Source: Delftia sp. PS-11
GTDB taxonomy: Bacteria > Pseudomonadota > Gammaproteobacteria > Burkholderiales > Burkholderiaceae_C
Reading direction: 5' to 3'
Length of the DNA stretch: 64,000 nucleotides
Assembly (NCBI RefSeq): GCF_029870285.1
Contig: NZ_JACSYA010000003.1
Location: 191,812-255,811, forward strand
Shown: positions 17,960 to 26,617 of the stretch, in pieces
How positions within the stretch are numbered: position 1 is the first letter of the stretch
Layout: every line of letters begins with the position of its first letter
Notes under the pieces: generated by a model
Databases searched by the model: none
The model's input: the letters and a program-made list of their open reading frames with translations, nothing else
What the model was told of the DNA's origin: nothing
Translations under genes and position numbers: made by a program

Positions 17960-18724
17960 TTAGCTAATAGTCAGTCCGCCATCCATGACAAGAGTAGTTC
18001 CGGTAATCCAGCGACTGGCTCCTGAAATCAAAAATACAGCTGCGTTGGCAACATCTTCGGGCTTACCAAAGCCAAGAGGATAATTTCCTCGTTCTTGCTC
18101 CATTGATCCGATCATGGTTGCCGTGGCTTCCAGCAGAGGGGTTTCAACCAATGCTGGAGATAGGCAGTTCGCTCGAATCCTGCGCTTGACTACTTCCATA
18201 GCTAAGCAGCGCACCATGGCTAGCAACGCAGCTTTTGTGCCTGAGTAAGCTGCAACACCGGGGACGCCAATATGAGCAGCGATACTCGCGATAAAGACCA
18301 TTGAGCCTTCAGGTGCTACTAGATTGCGCTTAAGCAGTGCCTGTGTAATTAGCATAGGTGCATCTACATTGATAGACTGCACTTCGCGCAAATGCTGTTC
18401 AGTTATCATGCGCACAGGGCTGAGGCGAGATATCCCTGCACTATGTACCACTCCATTGAGTGGTTTTTTTTCGATGCTTGTAACCAACGCATCGCGCCCT
18501 GATGCTTGGGTTAGATCTGCTTGTATGGCCTGATGTGATCGGTCTGAAATGGATTGCAGTTCGGTTAGCGTTTTTTCAAGTCGATCTTGATCACGACCCG
18601 TGCAAATAACTTCTGCCCCCATGTGTGCACATGTCAGTGCAATTTTTTTCCCTAAACCTGACGTAGAGCCTGTAACCAGGATGCGTTGATTTTCTAAAGA
18701 AAATGGATTGAAAGAAGTTGTCAT
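17960..18724 (-). CDS. SDR-family oxidoreductase, FabG-like
   Basis: The 254-residue protein has the classical short-chain dehydrogenase layout: NAD(P)-binding TGSTSGLGKKIA near the N-terminus, VVHSAGIS in place of NNAG, catalytic Ser in FIASIAAHIG, and Tyr/Lys in AAYSGTKAALLAM. It ends with SGASRWITGTTLVMDGGLTIS, the usual cofactor/dimer tail. Placed between a ketoacyl-ACP synthase III and an acyltransferase, it probably reduces a 3-ketoacyl-ACP to the 3-hydroxy form. Spacing to the upstream gene is 4 bases. Confidence 0.88.
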   Translation of the reverse strand: MTTSFNPFSLENQRILVTGSTSGLGKKIALTCAHMGAEVICTGRDQDRLEKTLTELQSISDRSHQAIQADLTQASGRDALVTSIEKKPLNGVVHSAGISRLSPVRMITEQHLREVQSINVDAPMLITQALLKRNLVAPEGSMVFIASIAAHIGVPGVAAYSGTKAALLAMVRCLAMEVVKRRIRANCLSPALVETPLLEATATMIGSMEQERGNYPLGFGKPEDVANAAVFLISGASRWITGTTLVMDGGLTIS

Positions 18725-18728
18725 TGCA

Positions 18729-19769
18729 TTATGCTTCCAACATCGCCGGGAAAGCAGCGTTTTCGATATCCAGAATGCATGTCCCCCACGAAAGTCCTAT
18801 ACCGAAGCCACTGAGCAGTAGTTTATGGCAACCAGTTGCTAGCTTTTCATGCAGGCGGGCTGTCATGGTTACAGGTAAGGTGGCACCGCTGGTATTTCCG
18901 TAATCTGCCAATGTACTAGGTACCTTTTCCACAGGTAGTGCCAGTTTTTTACGAATGGTTTCATTGATCATCCGATTGGCTTGATGGAAGATAAAATAGT
19001 CAATTTCATCTTTTTGCACGCCTGCATGATCTAATGCACGCAAGACAGCGGGCGGAACACGCTGAGTAGAAAAGCTCAATACTGCAGGCCCATCGAGTAC
19101 CAAATCACTGGGCCATGATGAGATTGTGCCGTCTTCTGCACGAATAGGGCAGCCGTGGTGCGGTGCAAAGGGTTCCCGGTGGCCTCCAACAGGCTTGAAG
19201 ATCGCTTTGTGGCCACTGCCATCGCTATTCAAGTCGAAGAACATCGGGGAGGCGTTGGCGTCAAACTCCAGTGCTGTGGCTGTGGCTGCATCAGAGAATA
19301 ACGGGTCGTGGTAGTTCCCAGATTTATCTCCAACCAGGAGCAATGCTTTTTTGACGCCTCCAGCCGAGATCATACTGCCCAGCAGATGCAAGCCGAACGG
19401 GTAGCCCGAGCAGCCCAGGTTCACATCGAAGGCGATGGTACTGTGGGGCAGGCCCAGGCGATCCTGCAGGATGATGGCTGTTGACGGGATCAGGTAGTCT
19501 GGAGACTGCGTGATGACAATCAGCGCATCAATCTCTTCGCGCTGCCACTGCAATTCGTCCAGCAGCTTCTCGGTAGCCACGACAGCCAGATCCGAAAAGC
19601 ACTGCCACTCCGGGCATAGGCGCCGTGTCTGGATGCCGATGTTGCGCACCAGCCGCTCGCGCTCGGAGCGCTGCGATGGCGGGCAGTCCTCCAGATTCGA
19701 GACGATGCGCTTGGGGACGCAACTGGCCATGCCAGCGAAGCGGACGTTGTGCAGTGTGGACAGCGCCAT
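18729..19769 (-). CDS. 3-oxoacyl-ACP synthase III (FabH-like)
   Basis: The 346-residue protein is a KAS III homologue with the full catalytic triad: C120 (VNLGCSGYPFG), H262 (IFHQANRMINE) and N292 (YGNTSGATLPV). KAS III condenses an acyl-CoA with malonyl-ACP. In this operon it would start a short chain, such as acetoacetyl-ACP, on the dedicated carrier protein encoded 7 bases upstream. A housekeeping FabH role is unlikely because no plsX, fabD or other fatty-acid genes are near. Similar KAS III genes occur in Pseudomonas flagellin glycosylation islands (established there, inferred here). Confidence 0.9.
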   Translation of the reverse strand: MALSTLHNVRFAGMASCVPKRIVSNLEDCPPSQRSERERLVRNIGIQTRRLCPEWQCFSDLAVVATEKLLDELQWQREEIDALIVITQSPDYLIPSTAIILQDRLGLPHSTIAFDVNLGCSGYPFGLHLLGSMISAGGVKKALLLVGDKSGNYHDPLFSDAATATALEFDANASPMFFDLNSDGSGHKAIFKPVGGHREPFAPHHGCPIRAEDGTISSWPSDLVLDGPAVLSFSTQRVPPAVLRALDHAGVQKDEIDYFIFHQANRMINETIRKKLALPVEKVPSTLADYGNTSGATLPVTMTARLHEKLATGCHKLLLSGFGIGLSWGTCILDIENAAFPAMLEA

Positions 19770-19776
19770 GGTGTGA

Positions 19777-20001
19777 TCAGCCCAGCAGCTTGTAGAGATC
19801 GTTGAGGGTCACGCAGCCCTTGATGTCATCGCCCACGATGGTCTTGCCGAATTCGACATCGAACATCACGATGACGCCCAAGGCGGCCAGGGAGTCCCAT
19901 TCGGGCAGGCTCCTGAGCTCGGTCTCGGGGGTGACTTCAACCGCTTCCTGGAAGTCGACGGCGGCCTGGAAACTTTCAATGAACTGATCAATAGAAGGCA
20001 T
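19777..20001 (-). CDS. Dedicated acyl carrier protein
   Basis: The 74-residue acidic protein has the carrier-protein signature EWDSLAALG, with S37 as the expected phosphopantetheine attachment site. It differs from housekeeping AcpP (DSLD) by DSLA. It starts the operon for KAS III, SDR, acyltransferase and FkbM, and lies 97 bases downstream of the co-oriented flagellin. Shine-Dalgarno AGGACA precedes the ATG. No phosphopantetheinyl transferase is encoded here. Confidence 0.9.
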   Translation of the reverse strand: MPSIDQFIESFQAAVDFQEAVEVTPETELRSLPEWDSLAALGVIVMFDVEFGKTIVGDDIKGCVTLNDLYKLLG

Positions 20002-20070
20002 AAGGTGTCCTGGTAAATCGCCACTTGCTTATCCACTCATGCAAGTGACCCTGCGTAGTTTGGCACGGCG

Positions 20071-20089
20071 GCTGCACGGGTCGTGCAGC
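20071..20089. repeat. Hairpin between flagellin and the acp operon
   Basis: GCTGCACG (20071-20078) and CGTGCAGC (20082-20089) pair across a 3-base loop. No T-run follows on the minus strand, so it is not a classic Rho-independent terminator. It may slow transcription or protect the flagellin mRNA 3' end while allowing read-through into the acp operon. Confidence 0.45.
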
Positions 20090-20098
20090 ATTCGCCGT

Positions 20099-21325
20099 TT
20101 ATTTTTGCAGCAGCTGCAGCACCTGTTGCGGGATCTGATTGGCCTGGGCCACCATGGCCGTGCCTGCCTGTTGCAGGATCTGGGTGCGGCTGAGGTTGGC
20201 GGTTTCTTTGGCGAAGTCGGCGTCCACGATGCGGCCACGGGCTGCCGAGAGGTTTTCTGCCTGGATGTCGATGTTGCTGACCGCGTTTTCGAAGCGGCTT
20301 TGCATGGCGCCCAGCGTCGCACGCGCGCTGTTGATCTGGTCGACTGCGCTGTCGATTTTCTTGAGACCGATCCAGGCGCCGGACTGGGATGTGACGTCGA
20401 TGTTGTCGATGCCCTGCTGGTTGGTGCGCGCCGCAACGCTGGAAGCCGTCGTGTTGTCGATGCCGGTGGATGCCGCAGAGAAGCCGGGTGTGCCGCCGAA
20501 CGAGACAGCAACGGGGGTCATGGCTGCAGGCGTGCCGCTCAGTTCTTGCCGCAATGACACCAGCTCCACGGTGTAGGTGCCGCTGTCGTTCTTGCGCAGA
20601 TAGGCGGTGACACCCGTGTCCGTGCTGCGGTTGTTGATGGCTTCCACGACCTGGCCCAGGCGTTCCACGCCCGATTGGGCGACCGGAATGGCGCCCAGCG
20701 AGATGGTGGTGGAGCCCGCCGTGATGGTCAGCCCCCCGGATGGGATGGCGACCAGATCGTTGACGGTATTGGCGTCGACGCTGGGTGCCGATCCATAACC
20801 ATATGCAATATTGGACAGTTGGCCCGAGCGCGTGTCGGCCAGTGCGCCCAGCGTCACGTTGTCGCCCGAGTTGGCACCCACCTGGAAGACTGCGCCCGCA
20901 AAGCTGCCGTCCAGGATTTTTTGGCCATTGAAGTTGGTTTGCTTGGCGACGCGGTCGATTTCGTCAGCCAGTTGCCTGACTTCAGCCTGCAGTGCCTGGC
21001 GGTCGCTGGTGCTGTTGGTGGCATTGCCTGCCTGCACGGTCAGCTCGCGCATGCGCTGCAGCATGTCGCCGACCTTGCCCAGCGCGCCTTCGGCCGTCTG
21101 CGCCAGCGAGATGCCGTCGTTGGCATTGCGCGATGCCACGGTCAGGCCGCGCACCTGGGTGTTCATGCGCTCGGAGATGGCCAGGCCGGCCGCATCGTCC
21201 TTGGCGCTGTTGACGCGCAGGCCCGAGGACAGGCGCTGCATCGAAGTCGCCAGCGAACTGCCCGACTGGGCAAGGTTGCGCTGTGCGTTGATCGAAATGA
21301 TGTTCGTGTTGATGGTCGCTGCCAT
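20099..21325 (-). CDS. fliC: Flagellin (divergent copy)
   Basis: The 408-residue flagellin is the filament subunit. Conserved D0/D1 regions are at the N-terminus (MAATINTNIISINAQRNLAQ, LSSGLRVNSAKDDAAGLAI) and C-terminus (ADFAKETANLSRTQILQQAG, ending VLQLLQK). The central part, about 180-310, is Ser/Thr-rich and differs completely from the two plus-strand flagellins. GGAGG lies 9 bases before the ATG. I see no good sigma-28 site upstream, unlike the neighbouring flagellin at 21770. It is transcribed towards the acp-led operon. Confidence 0.96.
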   Translation of the reverse strand: MAATINTNIISINAQRNLAQSGSSLATSMQRLSSGLRVNSAKDDAAGLAISERMNTQVRGLTVASRNANDGISLAQTAEGALGKVGDMLQRMRELTVQAGNATNSTSDRQALQAEVRQLADEIDRVAKQTNFNGQKILDGSFAGAVFQVGANSGDNVTLGALADTRSGQLSNIAYGYGSAPSVDANTVNDLVAIPSGGLTITAGSTTISLGAIPVAQSGVERLGQVVEAINNRSTDTGVTAYLRKNDSGTYTVELVSLRQELSGTPAAMTPVAVSFGGTPGFSAASTGIDNTTASSVAARTNQQGIDNIDVTSQSGAWIGLKKIDSAVDQINSARATLGAMQSRFENAVSNIDIQAENLSAARGRIVDADFAKETANLSRTQILQQAGTAMVAQANQIPQQVLQLLQK

Positions 21326-21769
21326 GTCAGAAAACCTCCGCAGATAAGGGCTTGGAACGTCGCTGCAGGGACCAAAGACACCGGTTAAGCGATTGGCAAA
21401 CCTAGCGATGGGGGAATTCTTCTATGAACGGCCGCTGCGCATACGACGGAATAGAGCGCCAAATCCCCTGCTTTCCGGCTTTTCCCTTGAAGGCGTGGCG
21501 CGGCCCACGGTGCGCGGTGGAGGTGCCCTTCATGCTGCGCAGCCGTGTTGAACCTGCAGCGCCAGGCAAGGCCGCTTCAGCCTGCGGAGCACCCTTGAAC
21601 AGCAGGATCAAAAAAAAAGCTAAAGAAAAAAACGGGCAGCCCGATAACAGGTTTGTACGGAGCAGGCAAGCCGCTGAAAGGCGGAAAAGCCAGGCCCAAA
21701 GAGGCCGGCGCCAAAGCCCCGACACAAAGCAAACCCTCATCAATACCGCTTGCACAAAGGAAGTTCATC
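21326..21769. other. Divergent flagellin intergenic region
   Basis: These 444 bases separate two divergent flagellin genes. A strong sigma-28 promoter for the plus-strand gene lies at 21621-21647, preceded by an A9 run (21610-21618), and leaves an untranslated leader of roughly 115 bases. For the minus-strand gene no confident promoter is seen. No other gene is supported. Confidence 0.6.
21621..21647 (+). promoter_or_regulatory. Sigma-28 (FliA) promoter of flagellin
   Basis: TAAA (21621-21624), a 15-base spacer and CCCGATAA (21640-21647) match TAAA-N15-GCCGATAA with a single mismatch. It lies 122 bases upstream of the flagellin ATG at 21770. Confidence 0.85.
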
Positions 21770-22987
21770 ATGGCAATGACCATCAACACCAACGTCGTCT
21801 CGATCAACGCACAGCGCAACCTGAGCCTGTCTGGCAGCTCGCTGGCCACCTCGATGCAGCGTCTGTCGTCGGGCCTGCGCGTCAACAGCGCCAAGGACGA
21901 TGCGGCTGGCCTGGCCATTGCCGAGCGCATGAGCACCCAGGTGCGCGGTCTGGCAGTCGCTTCGCGCAACTCCAACGACGGCATCTCGCTGACGCAGACT
22001 GCTGAAGGCGCACTGGGCAAGGTCGGCGACATGCTGCAGCGCATGCGTGAACTGGCTGTGCAGGCGAGCAATGCCACCAACAGCAAGAGCGACCGCGAGG
22101 CCCTGCAGTCCGAACTGTCTCAGCTGCGCGACGAAGTGGACCGCGTCGCCAAGAGCACCAGCTTCAACGGCCAGAAACTGCTGGAAGGCAGCTTCTCCGG
22201 TGGCGTGTTCCAGGTGGGTGCCAACTCGGGCGACAACATCACGGTGGGCGCCCTGGCCGACACCCGTGTGGACAAGCTGGGTGCATCGGTGTACGGCACG
22301 GGTTCCGTGGCTGCTACAGATGTGACCACGACCATGTACGGCTCTGGCGCTACCGGTATGACCTCGGTCGACACCACGATTACCGTGACCGGTGCCAATG
22401 GTGCGTCCGCCGCATCGGTGACTATCAAGGCCGATGCCGGCATGTCTGCGGCACAGGCTCTGGGCAAGGTTGTCGAGGCAGTCAACGCCAAGAGCGCCGA
22501 AACCGGCGTCACAGCCTTCCTGAACGAAGACAAGAGCGCGATTGAGTTCCGCGCCACGGCGACTACGGTGGGTGATGTTGATGCCAATGTGCAAGTCAGC
22601 TACCAGGTGGGTAGCGGTGCCGCTGCCGATCTGGTTGCCGTGGGTGGCGTGACGGATGGTGGCGAGGCCTCTGTGGGTATCGACCAAATGGATATCTCCA
22701 CCCAATCGGGTGCCTGGGAGGCTCTGCAGCGCATCGACAGCGCCATCAACAAGGTCAACAGCAGCCGTGCTGACCTGGGCGCCATCCAGACGCGTTTCGA
22801 GAAGGCGATCGAGAACATCGACTCCATGAGCGAGAACATCACCACTGCACGTGGCCGCATCGTGGATGCCGATTTCGCCAAGGAAACGGCCAACCTGAGC
22901 CGCACCCAGGTCCTGCAGCAGGCAGGTACCGCGATGGTGGCGCAGGCCAACCAGCTGCCTCAGCAAGTGCTGAGCCTGCTGAAGTAA
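21770..22987 (+). CDS. fliC: Flagellin (tandem copy 1)
   Basis: The 405-residue flagellin starts at ATG 21770, with AAGGAAG a few bases before it; the frame extends further upstream, but that part is the leader. D0/D1 ends are conserved (MAMTINTNVVSINAQRNL and VLQQAGTAMVAQANQLPQQ). The variable centre, about 170-300, is rich in Ser, Thr, Ala and Gly, giving candidate O-glycosylation sites. It is about 92% identical by my count to the next flagellin, and both are 405 residues. The region LQRMRELAVQASNATN matches the TLR5-recognised D1 segment of many proteobacterial flagellins. Confidence 0.97.
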   Translation: MAMTINTNVVSINAQRNLSLSGSSLATSMQRLSSGLRVNSAKDDAAGLAIAERMSTQVRGLAVASRNSNDGISLTQTAEGALGKVGDMLQRMRELAVQASNATNSKSDREALQSELSQLRDEVDRVAKSTSFNGQKLLEGSFSGGVFQVGANSGDNITVGALADTRVDKLGASVYGTGSVAATDVTTTMYGSGATGMTSVDTTITVTGANGASAASVTIKADAGMSAAQALGKVVEAVNAKSAETGVTAFLNEDKSAIEFRATATTVGDVDANVQVSYQVGSGAAADLVAVGGVTDGGEASVGIDQMDISTQSGAWEALQRIDSAINKVNSSRADLGAIQTRFEKAIENIDSMSENITTARGRIVDADFAKETANLSRTQVLQQAGTAMVAQANQLPQQVLSLLK

Positions 22988-22993
22988 ATCGCC

Positions 22994-23032
22994 GGCAAGC
23001 ACTGAGGTTGCTCTCTCGCCAAAGTGCTTGCC
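22994..23032 (+). repeat. 10-bp stem between tandem flagellins
   Basis: GGCAAGCACT (22994-23003) and AGTGCTTGCC (23023-23032) form a perfect 10-bp stem with a 19-base loop just after the first flagellin stop. No T-run follows, so partial termination or 3'-end protection is more likely than full termination. Confidence 0.5.
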
Positions 23033-23211
23033 ATGAAGAACATGAGTCTTGTGCCACATACCCCACAACCCGTGGCACGGGGCTCTTGCAAGAACGGGTG
23101 GCCAGAACTGCCTGCGTACAACGCTGGCGCCCCAGGTGCATGGTCTCCATGTGCCGACAGGCAGCCAAGCGTCATATCACTGAGTGAGCGTTAGAAAGAA
23201 GGGGAATCCAA

Positions 23212-24429
23212 ATGGCTATGACCATTAACACCAATGTTGTGTCCATTAACGCACAACGCAATCTGGGGCTGTCTGGCAGTTCGCTGGCCACCTCGATGCA
23301 GCGCCTGTCTTCGGGCCTGCGTGTCAACAGCGCCAAGGACGACGCGGCCGGTCTGGCCATCGCCGAGCGCATGACCACACAGGTGCGCGGTCTGACTGTG
23401 GCCTCGCGCAATGCCAATGACGGCATCTCGCTGGCGCAGACGGCTGAAGGCGCGCTGGGCAAGGTCGGCGACATGCTGCAGCGTATGCGTGAACTGGCTG
23501 TGCAGTCCAGCAACGCCACCAACAGCAAGAGCGACCGCGAGGCCCTGCAGTCCGAGCTGTCTCAGCTGCGCGATGAAGTGGACCGCGTTGCCAAGAGCAC
23601 CAGCTTCAACGGCCAGAAACTGCTGGAAGGCAGCTTCACCGGCGGTGTGTTCCAGGTGGGCGCCAATTCTGGCGACAACATCACGGTGGGCGCCCTGGGC
23701 GACACCCGTGTGGACAAGCTGGGTGCATCGGTATACGGCACAGGTTCCGTGGCTGCTACGGTGGTGACCTCGACCATGTACGGCTCTGGCGCTACCGGTA
23801 TGACCTCGGTCGACACCACGATTACCGTGACCGGTGCCAATGGTGCGTCCGCCGCATCGGTGACCATCAAGGCAGATGCCAGCATGTCGTCGGCAGAGGC
23901 TCTGGGTAAGGTCGTCGAGGCAGTCAACGCCAAGAGTTCCGAAACCGGTGTCACGGCCTTCCTGAACGAAGACAAGAGCGCCATCGAGTTCCGTGCCACG
24001 GCCGACAATGTGGGTGATGCAGACGCCAATGTGCAGGTCAGCTATCAGGTGGGCAGCGGTGCAGCAGCCGATCTGGTTGCCGTGGGTGGCGTGGTGGATG
24101 AGGGCGCTGCCTCCATCGGCATCGACCAGGTGGATATTTCCACCCAGGCTGGTGCCTGGGAGGCGATGCAGCGTATCGACAAGGCAATCGACAAGGTCAA
24201 CACCAGCCGTGCTGAGCTGGGCGCCACCCAGACACGCTTTGAGAAGGCGATCGAGAACATCGATATCCAGAGCGAAAACATCACGACCGCGCGTGGCCGC
24301 ATCACCGATGCCGACTTCGCCAAGGAAACGGCCAACCTGAGCCGCACCCAGGTTCTGCAGCAGGCGGGTACTGCGATGGTGGCGCAGGCCAACCAGCTGC
24401 CTCAGCAGGTTCTGAGCCTGCTGCGCTGA
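23212..24429 (+). CDS. fliC: Flagellin (tandem copy 2)
   Basis: The 405-residue flagellin is nearly identical to the copy immediately upstream; about 30 residues differ, scattered over the variable centre and helix borders (for example SMSENI versus IQSENI near the C-terminus). GAAGGGG precedes ATG 23212. The 224-bp gap before it shows no convincing sigma-28 site, so it may be expressed by read-through from the first copy. A Rho-independent terminator follows at 24500. The pair is an evident tandem duplication with scope for gene conversion. Confidence 0.97.
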   Translation: MAMTINTNVVSINAQRNLGLSGSSLATSMQRLSSGLRVNSAKDDAAGLAIAERMTTQVRGLTVASRNANDGISLAQTAEGALGKVGDMLQRMRELAVQSSNATNSKSDREALQSELSQLRDEVDRVAKSTSFNGQKLLEGSFTGGVFQVGANSGDNITVGALGDTRVDKLGASVYGTGSVAATVVTSTMYGSGATGMTSVDTTITVTGANGASAASVTIKADASMSSAEALGKVVEAVNAKSSETGVTAFLNEDKSAIEFRATADNVGDADANVQVSYQVGSGAAADLVAVGGVVDEGAASIGIDQVDISTQAGAWEAMQRIDKAIDKVNTSRAELGATQTRFEKAIENIDIQSENITTARGRITDADFAKETANLSRTQVLQQAGTAMVAQANQLPQQVLSLLR

Positions 24430-24499
24430 CAGCGGAACTTGCTGGCGCCGTCTCGATGAGGGCCAGCGCTGGCAAGCTTTGTTGAGTTTGCTTTTTGAT

Positions 24500-24531
24500 G
24501 GCAGCCCTGTGCAAGCAAGGCTGCCTTTTTT
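24500..24531 (+). terminator. Rho-independent terminator after the flagellins
   Basis: GGCAGCC (24500-24506) and GGCTGCC (24519-24525) form a 7-bp GC-rich stem, followed by TTTTTT (24526-24531). Confidence 0.85.
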
Positions 24532-24553
24532 CATGGAGTCACGCAAAATGGGC

Positions 24554-24580
24554 TCAAGTTTTGCGTTGCCGTGCCGTCAA
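24554..24580 (+). promoter_or_regulatory. Sigma-28 type promoter of fliD
   Basis: TCAAGTTT (24554-24561), an 11-base spacer and GCCGTCAA (24573-24580) fit the FliA consensus TAAAGTTT-N11-GCCGATAA with 7/8 and 6/8 matches. It lies between the flagellin terminator and fliD. Confidence 0.65.
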
Positions 24581-24746
24581 GCATTCAGGGCTTCGGGTTC
24601 GCCGCGCGGCCGTACGGCTTCGCCCAAGGCGCAGGCTGGCAAGGTCCTGTGCCGCTTTTCGGGCTTTTGACGCTTGCGCCATCGGTCAAAATCTGCGGTA
24701 TTCAATGGCATGGGCTTGGGTTGCCCAGGCTGTCAAGGAGCGTGAC

Positions 24747-26123
24747 ATGGCTATTTCCTCTATTGGTATCGGCAGTGGCCTGAAGGTCACGGACATCATT
24801 TCCCAGATGGTGGCTATCGAGAAGAAGCCGCTGGATGGCTTGCAGACCAAGGCCACGGCGATCCAGTCCCAGATCTCCACCTATTCCAAGATCAAGTCGC
24901 TGACCAGCACGCTGGCCGATGCGGCAGCCAAACTGACGCGCGACAGCGGCTGGAGCTCGATGGGTATCACCTCCAGCAACACAGCGGTGTCCATGACGGT
25001 GACTGGCATCAGCAGTGCAGCATCGTATGACATCGGCGTGTCGCAGTTGTCGCGCGGTCAGACCTCGGTCAGTGCCGCTGTGGCTGTGGATTCCAAGATG
25101 AGTGCCAACGGAACGTTGACCATTGCGGCTTCTACAGGAGGTACCTCCGTCGATATCGATTACACGACCAGCGATACGTTGACGACACTGGCGGCCAAGA
25201 TCAATGACAAGGCCAGCAATGTGCGGGCTTCGGTGATGCGCGATGCCTCGGGCAACGAGCGCCTGATGCTGACCTCCAAGGAAACTGGCGCCAAATCCGC
25301 TTTTAGCGTGACGGGCATGACCTTCACCACGCCGACAGGCCAGGCAGCCCAGGATGCCAAGATCACCATCAATGGGGTCGAGCAGGTCTCCAGCACGGAC
25401 AATTTCGAGAATGTGCTGCCAGGCTTGAAGATCTCGGTCAATGCCGTCACGGACGTCGGCAAGGATGCGCGCGTGACCGTCGCCAGCGACAAGACCACAA
25501 CCAAGAAGAACATCCAGGACTTTGTGGATGCCTACAACGCACTCAACGATCTGCTGTCCACTTCGACCAAAAGCGTGCGCGGCACGGATGGCAAGGTCGA
25601 CGCCACGGCTCAGGCCAATGGGGATGGCGTGCTGCAGGCCGATGCTGCCACGGTGAGCCTGCAAAATACCCTGCGCATGCTCACCATGGGCACGGCCACC
25701 AATGCCACGGGCACCATCAAGCGCCTGGCGGATATCGGCATACAGGTCCAGCAGGGCGGTGTCCTGAAGATCACCGACACTGCCAAGCTGGACAAGGCGC
25801 TGGACACCCCTGATGCCATCAAGTCGATGTTTGCGGCCAAGTCGTCCAGCGACGGCACGGGCGGCGGCATTGCGGTGAACTTCAAGAAGTTCACAGACCA
25901 GTTGCTGGCCTATGACGGCACGCTCAACAGCAAGACCGACTCCCTGCAAAAGCGGGTCACGGCAAACCAGAACGATCAGGACAAGGTGACCGCGCGCGCC
26001 ACGGCACTGGAGACCCGTCTGACACGCCAGTACACGGCGCTGGATACACAGATGGCCTCCATCACGGCCCTGAGCACGTACATGACGCAGCAAGTGGCCA
26101 ACTGGAATAAGAGCACGTCTTAA
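24747..26123 (+). CDS. fliD: Flagellar filament cap protein FliD
   Basis: FliD caps the filament tip and folds incoming flagellin. From ATG 24747 (AAGGAG 7 bases before it) the protein is 458 residues, beginning MAISSIGIGSGLKVTDIISQ, a typical FliD D0 start. The N-terminal FliD_N region (ISQMVAIEKKPLDGLQTKAT) and C-terminal coiled-coil (about 385-450) are clear. The centre is Ser/Thr-rich. fliS and fliT follow in the same direction. A longer frame upstream was rejected for lack of conservation. Confidence 0.97.
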   Translation: MAISSIGIGSGLKVTDIISQMVAIEKKPLDGLQTKATAIQSQISTYSKIKSLTSTLADAAAKLTRDSGWSSMGITSSNTAVSMTVTGISSAASYDIGVSQLSRGQTSVSAAVAVDSKMSANGTLTIAASTGGTSVDIDYTTSDTLTTLAAKINDKASNVRASVMRDASGNERLMLTSKETGAKSAFSVTGMTFTTPTGQAAQDAKITINGVEQVSSTDNFENVLPGLKISVNAVTDVGKDARVTVASDKTTTKKNIQDFVDAYNALNDLLSTSTKSVRGTDGKVDATAQANGDGVLQADAATVSLQNTLRMLTMGTATNATGTIKRLADIGIQVQQGGVLKITDTAKLDKALDTPDAIKSMFAAKSSSDGTGGGIAVNFKKFTDQLLAYDGTLNSKTDSLQKRVTANQNDQDKVTARATALETRLTRQYTALDTQMASITALSTYMTQQVANWNKSTS

Positions 26124-26188
26124 AAAACATTTGATTTTGGACGGCGGCTGCCGATACACAAGGCAAGCCGTTGTTAAGGATGTCCACC

Positions 26189-26605
26189 ATGTATACCCCC
26201 GCTTTTTCCCGCGCTGCGAGCGCCTATCGTCAAGTGAGTGCGCAGTCGGGTGTGGAGAGTGCTTCCCCCCACCGCCTTGTGCAGATGCTGTTCGAAGGCC
26301 TGCTGCAAAACCTCAACGCCGCGCGTGGCGCCATGCTGCGTGGCGAGGTTGAGGCCAAGGGCGTGCAGCTGGGGCGTGCTGTCCGCATTCTCGAGGAAGG
26401 CCTCAAAGGAGGCCTGAACCGTGAGCAGGGCGGCGAACTGGCCATGAACCTGTGGGCCTTGTATGACTACTGCATCCGGCGGCTGACCCATGCCAACCTG
26501 CACAACGACGCGCAGGCTGTGGAAGAGGTTGTGTCTCTGGTGGAGCCCGTGGCACAGGGCTGGCAGGCGATTGCATCCACACCCGAAGCGGCAGCACGTC
26601 AGTGA
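26189..26605 (+). CDS. fliS: Flagellin export chaperone FliS
   Basis: FliS binds the C-terminal D0 helix of flagellin and keeps it unfolded for export. From ATG 26189 the protein is 138 residues, with the FliS start MYTPAFSRAASAYRQVSAQS, the ASPHRLVQMLFEGLLQNL helix and a helical bundle to the end. AAGGA lies 9 bases before this ATG. An ATG at 26180 and a TTG at 26171 are less likely starts. fliT follows 12 bases later. Confidence 0.95.
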   Translation: MYTPAFSRAASAYRQVSAQSGVESASPHRLVQMLFEGLLQNLNAARGAMLRGEVEAKGVQLGRAVRILEEGLKGGLNREQGGELAMNLWALYDYCIRRLTHANLHNDAQAVEEVVSLVEPVAQGWQAIASTPEAAARQ

Positions 26606-26617
26606 TGCCATGCACTT

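Larger units (their letters stand above)
24430..24746. other. Gap between flagellin and fliD
   Basis: These 317 bases hold a terminator for the flagellin genes (24500-24531) and a sigma-28 type promoter for fliD (24554-24580). No gene is supported; an open frame running into fliD here is not conserved-looking. Confidence 0.6.

Noticed and set aside
21740..24546. Two long open frames antisense to the tandem flagellins
   Set aside because: They mirror each other only because the flagellins are duplicates; composition is shadow-like.
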